From NCBI RefSeq assembly GCF_029784135.1, contig NC_073745.1, positions 56,623,705 through 56,687,704 on the forward strand: a stretch of DNA of 64,000 nt. The letters run 5' to 3'. The notes beneath the pieces were generated by a model. That model did no database searches. It was not told the DNA's origin and was given only the letters and a program-made list of their open reading frames with translations. Made by a program: the position numbers and the translations under genes. Origin of the DNA: Toxorhynchites rutilus septentrionalis (taxonomy: Eukaryota > Arthropoda > Insecta > Diptera > Culicidae). Of the stretch, positions 34,005 through 44,619 are shown piece after piece (positions within the stretch are counted from its first letter, which is position 1; every line of letters starts with the position of its first letter).

Positions 34005-35942
34005 CTATTAGTCACAGCGTTACACACGCTTGTGACTAAAATTGAAAAATCTCTTTCGTCAAAAGAAACTGCATTATGTGCGTTTCTTGATATCGAAGGG
34101 GCTTTCGACAATGGTTCTTATGTATCAATGGCACAGGCTATGAGAAGAAGACATTTCGATGACTGCATAGTCGAATGGATCAAAGGCATGCTCACAAATA
34201 GACAAATCACGTCGGAGCTGGGTGGGTCGTCGACATCTGTGATTGCAAAGAAAGGTTTCGAAACCGTGGGTTTTGCTGATGATTCAGTCATAATGGTACG
34301 TGGCAAATTCGACGATGTGATATCGAGCAGGATGCAGATGGCCTTAAACTTTACACAATCATGGTGTATCAAAGAAGGTCTGAGCATAAATCCCTCAAAA
34401 ACAACAATTGTTCCTTTCACCAAAAAGAAGAAACTGCATCTGCAGACTCTAAATCTTGCAGGAGAGGGAATAAAATTCAGCGTTTCAGTGAAATATCTAG
34501 GAGTAATCCTAGACGCTAAACTAAACTGGAACGCACACTTAGATGCAATAATCAGTAAGGCCAACATTGCCCTATGGGCATGTTCTAAAATGATAGGCAG
34601 AACATGGGGCCTTAAACCAAAAATGGTTATGTGGGTCTATACAGCAATCGTGCGGCCAAGGATAACCTATGCCTCATTAGTATGGTGGTCAAAGACTAAG
34701 GAGACTGTAGCTACAAAAAAGCTAAACAAACTCCAACGACTGGCATGCGTTGCTGTAACAGGAGCAATGCGAAGCACACCCTCAAAGGCATTGGAGGCTA
34801 TCCTTCACTTGCTACCTTTGGGTCAACATGTTCAGCTGGAGGCTAATAGAAGCGCTCTAAAGCTAAAAAGATATAAAAAAAATATTAGACGGGGACAAAA
34901 CTGGTCACTTGAGCATCCTGAATCTCTTACCCGTTGGACCAACCTCAGAGATGAACAGCGATTGGATGGAACCAAGGACCAATTATGACATTCCATACAG
35001 AGTGATCGAACTTTCTCGTTCAGTATGGAATGAGGGTGGTCCCGATGTTCGTAATGGTTCAATCCTGTTCTATACCGATGGGTCGAAAATGGGTAACAGA
35101 ACAGGTGCTGGAGTGTATGGTCCCAGAATAAAAATTTCTGCAACTATGGGGAACTGGCCAACAGTTTTCCAGGCAGAAGTAGCTGCAATAATAGAATAAA
35201 TGTCTGTATAAATGTCTGCCTTAAAAGAAATTATAGACATGCTAACATTTGCATCTTCTCAGACAGTCAAGCAGCACTTAAAGCCCTCAATGCTTTCAAG
35301 TGCTATTCAAAAATTGTCTGGGAATGCATTTGCCTTTTACGACAACTGTGTCAGAGAAGTTCGGTACAACTGTACTGGATTCCTGGCCATTGCGGTATAG
35401 AGGGAAATGAACAAGCAGATGAACTCGCAAGACGCGGCTCAAGCTCACCCATCACTGGTCCAGAACCATTCTGTGGAATTTCTGAATGTGTGTTGAAGAG
35501 TGAGCTGAAGAAATGGGAAGACCGGGAAGTAATGGCCAACTGGATGGCTGTACAACTCAACCAGTCAAAAAAATTTATCACGCCGAGTATTAAAATTACT
35601 CAACAATTGCTGAGTCTTAATAAGAAAGATTTCAGCACATTCACTGGTCTTATAACAGGACACTGTCCGAGTAAATACCATCTCAAAAACATAGGTTTAG
35701 TGCAAGATGATATTTGTCGCTTTTGTAATGCCGAAAGCGAAACCTCGGAACATTTGCTCTGCAAATGCGGAGCACTAACAAGACGCAGACTTCAACACCT
35801 TGATAAGGCTATTCTGGAGGCCAAGGAAGTTTGGTCTGTGTCGCCGATCAGGACTATAAATTTTATCAAACAGATTATTCCTGATTGGCACCTATCTCGC
35901 TATAGCTTTCAGTCTACTTCTTCATCAATAAGCAGTAGATAA
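34005..35942 (+). pseudogene. LOA/R1-like LINE ORF2 (RT-RNase H), broken
   Basis: RT pieces: CAFLDIEGAFDN at about 34080, then a direct jump from SVIAKKG to GFADDSVIMV near 34255. The whole PQG-x-LSPLLW motif block is therefore deleted. Next come SVKYLGVILDAKLNWNAH and the thumb region. A frameshift lies at about 34950-34985. RNase H starts with FYTDGSKMGNRTGAGVYG near 35068, and frames then change after 35199 and 35400. The last frame, from about 35394 to 35942, holds GHCGIEGNEQADELARRG followed by a Cys/His block, CRFCNAESETSEHLLCKC. Non-functional. It is not derived from the I-clade element upstream: the motifs differ throughout. Confidence 0.85.
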
Positions 35943-36030
35943 GCTTGAAGCGTAGTACAAAAAATGGGGCATACCACAATAGTTCAAACTAATGGACGCA
36001 GTGGTTCACACCCAACAAGGGAAAAAAATG
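34005..36030 (+). mobile_element. LOA/R1-superfamily LINE, truncated and internally deleted
   Basis: ORF2 part from within RT to the C-terminus plus a short 3' end. It is 5'-truncated near 34005. RNase H is present, which fits LOA, Outcast or I better than R1 proper. Confidence 0.8.
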
Positions 36031-36464
36031 TTTTTCGTTACAAATAAATTAAATGACAGTCCTTTTACGTTATAATATGTTAACAGAAGAATTATCAAAC
36101 GATTATTTTATTTTACATTTCCCTCTCAAGTTTGCACCTCTCAAGTGTGCCTACTTTTCGAACCGCGAATTTGCTTGATTTGATGAACTTCACGAACTCA
36201 TTTTTGATTTTGACATGTACGTCGAACGCATATTGTTTGATCAATAGGCGTTATCGCAGCAAATGGTTATCAACATTTTGCCTAATCATCAAATGGTATG
36301 CGTAGAAATTCAGTGAGCAGAAGATATGAAGGCATATCCCTCCTTGTTCTCACTCGCTTTTGTAATCCATGTTAAAAAACATTTTTCGGAGTGCAAAAAA
36401 CACATGCGAGTGCAGAAGTACTCCCGGCTTGCATTAATCAACAACTTCTACTTTTTATACTATA

Positions 36465-36965
36465 GAGGCTTTAGACTTGAAAGTTCATTCACCTCTAATG
36501 TCTGCACGATTTTCCCAGGTTCCTAAGTTTAGAAGCCCGTGTTAAGGAAACATATTCTAGTCTGCACGAAGGCAAGCGAGTACAAAAGAATTCCCCAGAC
36601 ACCTTGGTTTAGAAGTCTGTATTAGGTAAACATATTTCAGTCGGAACGAAAATACCCCAGACCTGCATGAATTTGCAATGCCAATTTCCTCAGACACCTT
36701 GATTCTGAAGTCTGTGTTGGAGAAACTCATTTCAGCCGGAACTAAAATGCCACCGACTTTCATGTATTTGCAATGCCAATTTCCCCACGCTCCATGGATT
36801 CGAAGTCTGTGTTAAGGAAACACATTTCGGAACAATAATACCCCCGACTTTCATGTATTCGCAATAAAGATTTCTCCAACACTGCTTGGTTTTGAAGTCT
36901 GTGTTAGCAATGCCGATTTCTCCAAGGCTGCTTGGTTATGATGGCTGTGTCGGGGAAGCCATAAA
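36465..36965. repeat. Imperfect tandem repeat (~80-95 bp units)
   Basis: Blocks of the type (T)GAAGTCTGTGTTAAGGAAACATATTTCAGTC recur near 36528, 36610, 36703, 36797, 36890 and 36937 with variable spacing. No gene. It runs directly into the dispersed repeat at 36955-37235, so both may be one element. Confidence 0.7.
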
Positions 36966-37235
36966 TCGGACCAATCAAAACGAGGCAGTTTGGGCGTTTA
37001 GATAACGCTTAACATTTTACAGTTATTCAATTGTTTATCTAATTATATTTTATTAATTGCGATGGATGCGTAGAAATATTCCCTATCAATTGATGCAAAC
37101 ATCTTTCCGATCCAGTAAGAAATGTACGAGTTGTAAGCATTCGGAATATTTCATTTTTATCCTGTATGTTCTGTGTTTAGGTTTTCATTTTACCCCCCAT
37201 ATACTCCGGTTAGATGTAGTCCCACATCAAAAAAC
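36955..37235 (+). repeat. Dispersed repeat, copy B
   Basis: Second copy of the repeat at 2215-2485, in the same orientation, ending at CCGGTTAGATGTAGTCCCAC. Confidence 0.7.
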
Positions 37236-37719
37236 TCTTTCTGATTCTAACTCGAGCCTCTCTATTTTTTTTAAATGTTGTTCATACACATGAAGCTACG
37301 CAAAATTACAACGTTCACGACTGACGACTGGAGTCTTAAATGATTTGTGTCTGAAGATGATTTGTTCTACATGCTCAGAATGAATAATAAATAATGCATA
37401 TTGTAGAGTAGTGCGGGGCAAAGGTGCGCACGGGGCAAAAGTTATAAAATGAAACAAAAATTATAAAATGTTTTCAACAAAATTTTTAACGGGATCCACA
37501 AGCAGAAAACTGATTTGAGGGAATACTCTCCAGAAATGCACAAATGGCCCGACAGAAGCTTTGGGAGGGTTTCTCGAAGCGTCGGATTGCGGCAGGCCTC
37601 GATATTTCTGAATCATCTCTGAGGAAGAGTCATATCAGGAAGTGATTTATGAATCTTCTTTTATTGACATTCTACTTCTGCTGGGATGTATCAGCGAGCA
37701 CCTAGGGCGGTTCAGATAG

Positions 37720-38031
37720 GTATTTACGAGTGAGCAGTCTGAGGATCTGGCGGACCACTGCAGGGCACTGGACAAAGCATTCTATGGTATGACTCTCAAA
37801 GATTTACGGCGTCTAGCGTTTGATTTTGCGGAAGCCAACAACCTCCAGCACGAATTCAACCAAGTTGAAAAACTGGCAGGAAGAGATTGGGATTCTAGCT
37901 TCATAAGGAACCATCGTCTGTCTCTTCAAACACCACAACAGCACAACGAAGCAACAGCGTCGGGATCCTCAGAACCGAAATCCAGGATGAGGAATAAAAA
38001 TAAACAATTGCTTCAAAATAATTCAAAATGA
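37720..38031 (+). pseudogene. pogo/Tigger transposase CENPB-domain fragment
   Basis: An open frame of about 100 codons includes LDKAFYGMTLKDLRRLAFDFAEANN...LAGRDWDSSFIRNHRLSLQTP. This is the second (HTH_CENPB) DNA-binding domain of pogo-type transposases, with its diagnostic aromatic-rich GRDW motif. Just upstream, 37560-37625, another frame carries what looks like the first helix-turn-helix (RRIAAGLDISESSLRKS). The frame ends with a basic patch before TGA. The catalytic domain is absent, so only DNA binding could ever be encoded. It could alternatively be a derived CENP-B-like gene, but the TIRs and lack of an intact start argue for a relic. Confidence 0.75.
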
Positions 38032-38039
38032 ATTTCAAA

Positions 38040-38185
38040 TGAAAAATGTTTTTATTTTCACCATGCATTCGCGAGTATCGATTACGTACATAAAAATAAT
38101 TTCTGTGGGAACTTGAGTGTTCGAAATGATTTATATCAATATATCAATTGTCGGAGGGACGAAGTTCGCCGGGTCGGCTAGTTTG
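38040..38185 (-). repeat. Truncated copy of the CTAGC-head repeat
   Basis: The minus strand begins AACTAGCCGACCCGGCGAACTTCGTCCC at 38185, matching the head of the repeat at 10955, then diverges. Inserted in the pogo relic. Confidence 0.55.
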
Positions 38186-38480
38186 TTAATAAAAACAAAT
38201 TCTGTTTCAAATGTTGGATATTTTCGGATATCTCATATTGTCAGTCTCCCTCCCAAAAATTTCCACGTGGTATGTTCGACCATAACACCCACTCTTCTGC
38301 ACCCACAAAAAACCATAGAAACCCTCCTCTTGCCTACTGGACGGTGTCTACACTCTCTAGTAATTATGCTTCTCCCGCTTCTGATGATAAAGCATTTATT
38401 TTTGTATAAGTTATCTCAGAAGTTCAATTCAATAAGTGCGCACTTTTGCCCCGTACGGTTGTTTTTTTTATTTTAAAATA

Positions 38481-39764
38481 TTAGGCTGTCAAAAAAGTTC
38501 TGCGGTATTTCCGCGAGGTGTCGTTGTAAGCGCGTAGTTCTAGTTGTATTCATTGTATCGAGCCATTCTATAGCTTGTTGGAAAGGTATTTTTGCGCGCT
38601 ATAATATAGTCCTTGACAGTGTTTTGTTTGGTTAAGTCGTTCGTGAGTTATAGTGTCGCAAATATGGAGCAAAATAAAGAGAAAATCCGACATATTTTAC
38701 AGTACTACTATGACAAAGGCAAAAATGCATCTCAAGCTGCCAATAAAATTTGTGCAGTTTATGGACCCGATACAGTTTCCATTTCCACCACACAACGATG
38801 GTTTCAACGTTTTCGTTCTGGTGTAGAGGTCGTCGAAGATGCGCCACGCTCCGGAAGGCCTGTCGTTGAAAATTGCGTCAAAATCGCTGAATTAGCCGAG
38901 AAAGACCGGCATAGTAGCAGCCGTAGCATCGGCCGAGAGCTGGGGATAAGTCATCAAACCGTTATTAACCATTTGAAGAAGTTTGGATTCACAAAGAAGC
39001 TCGATGTATGAATGCCACACACGTTGGCGCAAAAAACATCTTTGACCGTATCGATGCATGTGAATCGCTGCTGAATCGCAACAAAATCGACCCGTTTCTG
39101 AAGCGGATGGTGACTGGCGATGAAAAGTGGGTCACGTACAACAACGTGAAGCGCAAACGGTCGTGGTCGAAGCCCGCTGAAGCGGCTCAGACGGTGGCCA
39201 AGCCCTCATTAACGTCCAGGAAGGTTCTGCTGTGTGTTTGGTGGGATTGTCAAGGAATAATCTATTATGAGCTGCTTCCCTATGGCCAAACGCTCAATAC
39301 GGACCTGTACTGCCAACAACTGGACCGCTTGAAGGTAGCACTCATGAAGAAGAGGCCATCTTTGATAAACAGAGGCCGCATTGTCTTCCATCAGGGCAAC
39401 GCCAGGCCACACACTTCTTTGGTGACGCGCCAGAAGCTCCGGGAGCTCGGATGGGAGGTTCTTTTGCATCCGCCGTATAGTCCGGACCTTGCACCAAGTG
39501 TCTACCACCTGTTTTTGTCCATGGCGAACGAGCTAGGTAGTCAGAAGTTAGCCACAAAAGAGGCCTGTGAAAATTGGCTATCCGAGTTTTTTGCCAATAA
39601 GGAAGCGAGCTTCTATAACAGGGGTATTATGAAGTTGGCATCTCGTTGGGAACAAGTCATCGAACAAAACGGCGCATATTTGACTTAAAACAGATGATTG
39701 TAACTAATTTTATGAACAAATGAAAATTCAAAAAAAATACCGCAGGACTTTTTTGACAGCCTAA
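38481..39764 (+). mobile_element. mariner element, full length, inactive
   Basis: 1284 bp, typical for mariner. Terminal repeats of 30 bp (38481-38510 and 39735-39764) match at 29 of 30 positions and begin TTAGGCTGTCAAAAAAGT. TA duplications are at 38479-38480 and 39765-39766. It contains one broken transposase ORF. Confidence 0.95.
38664..39688 (+). pseudogene. mariner transposase, frameshifted, two catalytic Asp lost
   Basis: Cut-and-paste transposase of the DD34D mariner family. The start is the ATG at 38664. N-terminal HTH regions (ASQAANKI..., RSIGRELGISHQTVINHLKK) are intact. A TGA at 39009-39011 stands where the family Trp of WVPH should be. A 1-nt deletion in the A-run at 39031-39036 shifts the frame, after which it is open to 39688. 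The first catalytic Asp (VTGDEKWV) is kept. The second (HQGNARPHTS) is Gly, and the third (YSPDLAPSVYHLF) is Val. Even with the frame intact it would be catalytically dead. The near-perfect TIRs still make it a possible substrate for a related transposase. Confidence 0.95.
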
Positions 39765-39849
39765 TATATATTTGTCCAATTACTAACCTTTGCCCCGCAT
39801 TACTCTATACATTAAGGTGACAGCGAAAATGGACATTGTTTACATGAAA

Positions 39850-41260
39850 TTTAGAAAGTCAAAAATTTTGTTTCGATGCCAAATGACATAAAAATGCATA
39901 AAACGTTGAGATCTGGGTTATCTCGAAAAAAAAATTTGGCCATAAATAGACCTCTTGGGACCTAGCCTGAGTGGCAATGAAGATATGGAAAAATAACATG
40001 ATTTAGGGATACCTCAAAGCACTCATAGTTTTGATTTGCATCAGTATACATGCATTACGACTAAGGTTCGTAAATTGTATAAAAAATTGAGTCCTATTTT
40101 GTTTCAATTGCACCCTCAGAGTTCTTCATTCAGAACTAGGTTGATCCGGAAAATTGTCTTTTTTACCAATACGCTCATTTTGACATTTTTTTTAACGTTT
40201 TGGGTCACTTGACCTATTTACGATTTGTTGAGTTTACAAATAAAAGTCTTGTTATAAAAAAAATATTCTACTGTAACTAAAAAGTATACTTCCAGGCGAA
40301 AAGTTTTGAGACGTTCGTTTTCTGTGGTTTTTGAGTCCAACCTCAGAGCCTTTTTTTAATTTAAGACAGCTTTTAATTTTTTTTTGGAAACTTGTTTACA
40401 TGGGATATCAAATTTCAGGAACATTAATTTTTTCGTTTTTGGGAAATATTTTTCTTAAATGTTAAGTGTTATGTTTCTTTAGAAAATCATGCGTTTCCAC
40501 AGAATAAATATATCGGGATTGTCATTATGGAGAAGCTTATTCAGTAGATCATTTCCTCATGGATTTACTGTTCAACCATATCTTCTTGGGTTTTTGATGT
40601 GTACTGTATTTCCAAAAATCATAAAAAGAAGGGTCTCTTTTGTTTTGAACTTTAAAAATCATGTTTTTTTTTCAAGCAAGTGAAAAGCAGTTTGTTATTT
40701 TGTCTAAAAAGTTTATTCAAATTCATTTTATTTGATGTGAAAAATTGAAAATTGATCAAGCGGTTTAAAAGTTACAAATTTTCTAAATTTAGTATATTTT
40801 TCGAAATCGATTCAAAAATTGGACTTAAAATTATATAACTCTAAAACGAAAAAAATAAGTGTTCCTGTAAGTTTGATATTTTGTGTGGAAAAGTCACAGC
40901 TTTTTGGAAACTATATAGAGCAATTCCGCCCTAAATCAACCGGCTGGAAATTAGGAAAATCGAAACAAAAAATTTCGATGCCAAATTTAAAATGCATGAA
41001 ACGTCGAGATCTTATGTCATCTCGAAAAAAATTTTTGGCTGAAAATCGACCTTTTGGGACTTTTGGGACCTGAGGGCGAAAAAATCAAAACTTCGAGTGC
41101 TTTGAGGCACCCCTAAATCATGTCCGATTGAGCTGAAACTTTTTACAGATCATTTTTTGGGCCAATAAACAAAATGTACATGGTCGGTTCTTTAAAATTG
41201 CTTCTCAGGCTTCTCAGGCTAAGTCCCAAAAGGTCGATTTTCGGCCAAAATTTTTTGAAT
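39850..41260. repeat. Mosaic of related A/T-rich repeats
   Basis: The block with TTTCGATGCCAAAT, CGTTGAGATCT and TCTCGAAAAAA at about 39868-39962 recurs at 40972-41062. The block at 39995-40040 is repeated inverted at about 41080-41125, and a further inverted scrap lies at 41210-41255. Similar words occur at 60390-60970. No coding capacity. Confidence 0.6.
40200..40860 (+). repeat. Long A/T-rich repeat, copy 1
   Basis: Collinear with 42395-43080: shared landmarks ACGATTTGTTGAG, AACTAAAAAGTATACTTCCA, TATCGGGATTGTCATTATGG and CAACCATATCTTCTTG. Divergence is considerable. No gene. Confidence 0.65.
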
Positions 41261-41510
41261 TGAAAATTGCTTTGAAATTGAAATCACACAAATCTGTATA
41301 TAAGCTGGCGCCCGCTTGGAAATCCATTTAATTATTATTGCGATGTGAGATGAGGGTGGTTACGCTCACACGCCTATGCATTATGCTCTTCTCTCTCAAT
41401 TCCATTTCTTTTCTGCAGCCGGACTGAACGGAGCCGCATTGTTAGGTGAAAGCAGAAGTTTTTAATATCGATAGCTCACGAATGGCCCTATCGACCGATC
41501 ATTTCAATTA

Positions 41511-42126
41511 CACCCATACCTCGCTTTACGGCCTAAATACGTTCCACGAAACTTGGCCGCACTTGGCCGGAATCACTTATTATAATACGAATCCAAATAC
41601 ATGATTTATCATTTAAAATGCCTTTTTGTCATTTAAGACAAAAATACATATATAAAAAGTACATATATTTGTATATAAAATAATAACAATGAAGAACTGT
41701 TACATTAAATATGTGTCAAAGGTTAACAGATAAATACATTAGAGTGTCAATGGATGTATGGAAAAAGTTGAATTTTCTAATTTTCAAACGGGACCTTCTT
41801 AAAAATGTTGATTCCCACGAAAACACTATGCAAAATATCAGCTCAATCGGACTTCATTTACTAGTGTCGCACAGCCGTCAAAGTTTGATTTTTTTGAAAA
41901 CCGTAAAATCACACAAGTACAAGTTTTTCTCAGAGTCAAAGTCAAAAAAAAAATTTCGTGCTATTTGACATTTGGACATTTGACACCAACATTTTTTTTG
42001 TAAACCCCGATTTCATGCCGATATAGCGAAACATTTTAAGCCGTGAATCAGAAACATGCCTTTATTGAAGAGGGCCGTTATAGCGAAATACCATATAATG
42101 CACGGCCGTATAACGAGGTTTGTGTG
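41511..42126. mobile_element. TA-flanked TIR MITE
   Basis: Ends CACCCATACCTCGCTTTACGG... and its inverted partner CACACAAACCTCGTTATACGG... match at 19 of 23 positions, with TA on both sides (41509-41510, 42127-42128). Subterminal TATAGCGAAA words occur near 42025 and 42080. No transposase. TIR style suggests a pogo/Tc1-type non-autonomous element. Confidence 0.65.
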
Positions 42127-42394
42127 TATTTGGGTTAGGGGAGGGTATATTAATTGCAATGGATATTTCCGAGGAGAAATCGATCTCTCCTTTGAGCTTG
42201 AATAACTCTTCTCCGGCTACACGAAGTGGTACGATAATCACTTCATTCGAAAGATTAAATGTCGAAGAGTCATATTGCTTGTTACTTATTGATTGCTAAG
42301 CCACCTTGCGGTCACATATAGTTTTTGGTACTATTCCAAGCTGACGTTCAGTCCCATTGAGACAGAGGTATGTTCTCACACATGCAAACATTGA

Positions 42395-43220
42395 GTCGCT
42401 TGACTAATTTACGATTTGTTGAGAGCAAATGAAAGGTTTTTTAAGAAAAAAAAAATATTTTGCTGCAACTAGAAAGTATGCTTCCAGACAAAAAGTTTTA
42501 AAATGTTCGTTTCCTGTGTGGAGGCGAACCTTCAATTTCAACTTTCCATATTTTTTTTTCGAAAAGTTCAGATTTGCTCACGCAAAATATCATAATTGAA
42601 GAAACAACTATTTCTCATATTTGAGATATATGTTGTTTTAAACGTTAAGAAGTGTTATGTTTCATATAAAAATCCGTACGTCTCCATAGATTCAATATAT
42701 CGGGATTGACATTATGGAGACACAGAATTGCTGTCCAACTATACCTTCTTGAGTAGTAAAAAACTCTCATCATTCCAAAAATCATAGAAAAAGCAAGAGT
42801 CTTTTTAAACCCCTAAAAATTATAAAAATGTTAAAAAGTAGAAATTTCGGACGCCGCTTCCACTTTCTTCTAGAAAATGCATTCAAATGTATTTCTCTTG
42901 ATATTTCTCAAAATTTGTTCAAGCGGTTTATTACAAAATTTTCAAAATGAATGTATGTTTCAAAATTAGATCGAGAAATGGGTCAAAATTAAGTAACTCT
43001 AAAATGAAAAAAATATAAGTTCATGAAATTCAATATTTTAAATAACAAAGTCTCAGCTTTCTGCAAATGATATGAAAAGCTAGGGTCTTTCAGGTCTCGA
43101 TACCTAAACAACTGAAAAAAAAACATTTCAAAATACTTCGCCTGGACGTATACTTTTTAGTTGCTGCATCATTTTTTTTTTGTTTTACGATCAAGAAATC
43201 GTCAATCGGTTAATTGGCAC
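42395..43220 (+). repeat. Long A/T-rich repeat, copy 2, with inverted ends
   Basis: Second copy of 40200-40860. Its right end (about 43138-43220) is an inverted, diverged copy of its left end (about 42405-42490). The family is therefore probably a DNA element with TIRs of about 75 bp. Confidence 0.6.
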
Positions 43221-43995
43221 AACATTTACAAATTTTCAAAAATTAGCGAATTGGTTAAAAGCTGAGTTTCAAAACCACCCTAGTAGCTCTATATTATGGA
43301 CCATAAAAGTGAAATAAAAACATACCGGTCTTTTTTCGAAAGTTTAAAAAAAAACAAAAAAACACAGAAAATTTGAGCAAAATCCGAGTTATTTTTTCTC
43401 CAATGGGATCTTTTTCATGTAATTGCTGCATATAAAGTTTATTGAATCTCTAGAATGGTCAGTCTTAGGATTATTATATTTATATTGTTTTTTTACAAAG
43501 TTGTATAAAAATCAATTTTTTTATTACTTTTTTTGAAATCTACAGTTTCAAAAAATATGATTAGTAATTAAAACTTTGTATCTACGTTTTCGTAAGAATG
43601 TTCAGATCCGTTATTCTTATATTCGTTATATAGGTGAAAAAAATAATGTAATCCATTATTTTATCGTTAGCTGGCTTTAGTGATCAATATCTCGCGTAAT
43701 ATCGATCATACAATTTCCAGTTCAGGCTCGTTGTAAAGGTGACGACATTTGACACTAGAAAAATTCTTCTGCTGTTCTTTTGTTTGTTTCATTCAATTGA
43801 GAGTTAAAGGGTTGTAACAATGGAAGTTAACAAAGAGAAAATTCGGTTCATTTTACACTTTCTTTTTATTAAGGCGAAAATGCAAGCCAGACCGCTGAGA
43901 TTGTGAGTGGTGTTAATGGTGTAATTTTTTTCTAGTGCAATACCGTTCCGAATAATATTTCGGACACTCTGTAATAATAACTTGAAATACTTAAT

Positions 43996-44146
43996 TTTTT
44001 TCTTTCTATTATAGTGACTTTCAACACATTTCGGCTGGTTCGTCGCTTTTACTTCCATTTTTGGAAGAATGTCGGGAGTGAGAATTGAACTCGTGATCTC
44101 TGCGTGAGAGGTATGGATGTTACCACTACGCCAGATCGCCTCCTCA
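43996..44146 (-). mobile_element. tRNA-derived SINE, family 2
   Basis: The minus strand reads GGAGGCGATCTGGCGTAGTGG (A box) and GAGTTCAATTCTC (B box) with a tRNA-like head that looks Val(CAC)-related, then a ~75-bp body ending ...CACTATAATAG and an A-rich tail. A 12-bp duplication GAAATACTTAAT is at 43984-43995 and 44147-44158. Only ~150 bp, a compact SINE. Confidence 0.85.
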
Positions 44147-44154
44147 GAAATACT

Positions 44155-44237
44155 TAATGCCCTGATGATATAACTAAAGGGATACTCAAAATAATCAATT
44201 GTGATATTAATTTTATAGTTATATCATCAGGGCATTA
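44155..44237. other. Inverted repeat, 21-bp perfect arms
   Basis: The arms 44155-44175 and 44217-44237 are perfect reverse complements separated by 41 bp. It lies between the SINE and the second mariner fragment; it may be a tiny insertion or a fold-back rearrangement. Confidence 0.75.
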
Positions 44238-44619
44238 CGCATTTTACGATATTATTACGAAGTGTCCGAAATATGGAGCTGTCCGCAATATGATTCAGAG
44301 CGGTACTTAAATTCAGATCTCTTCTGTCAACAAATGGATCGTTCGAAGTTAGCGATTGACGAGAAACGTCCAGGATTGGCCAACAGAGGAGGTGTTGTGT
44401 CCCATCGAGATAACGCAAGGCCACACAACTCCGGGAGATTGATTGGCATGTTCTTCTATAATTCGATTATTCAAATTTGTATTCCCTTCTACTTTCTTCC
44501 TAAAATAAACCAACGATATTTTCCGTAACTCGTCATGCGTACATGCTTCGGGTAACCTAAGTAACCATCGATTTTTTTTTTGTAAACACAGAAACCTTCC
44601 TTATTGTAATCTGATTCTA

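Larger units (their letters stand above)
37406..39805 (+). mobile_element. pogo-like DNA transposon relic with nested mariner
   Basis: Terminal repeats GAGTA(G/A)TGCGGGGCAAAGG at both ends are flanked by TA (37404-37405 and 39806-39807). A subterminal GCGCACGGGGCAAAAGT on the left is mirrored at about 38436-38456. A CENP-B-type DNA-binding fragment lies at 37720-38031. A mariner (38481-39764) was inserted near the right end. No DDE core is visible. Confidence 0.75.
43700..44460 (+). mobile_element. mariner relic split by a SINE
   Basis: Two mariner transposase fragments flank a SINE: MEVNKEKIRFILHF at 43820-43861 and NSDLFCQQMDRSKLAIDEKRPGLANRG...HRDNARPH at 44290-44430. These are the N-terminus and the stretch around the second catalytic Asp. 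It is the same family as 38481-39764 but a separate, much more decayed insertion; the middle is missing. Confidence 0.8.
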
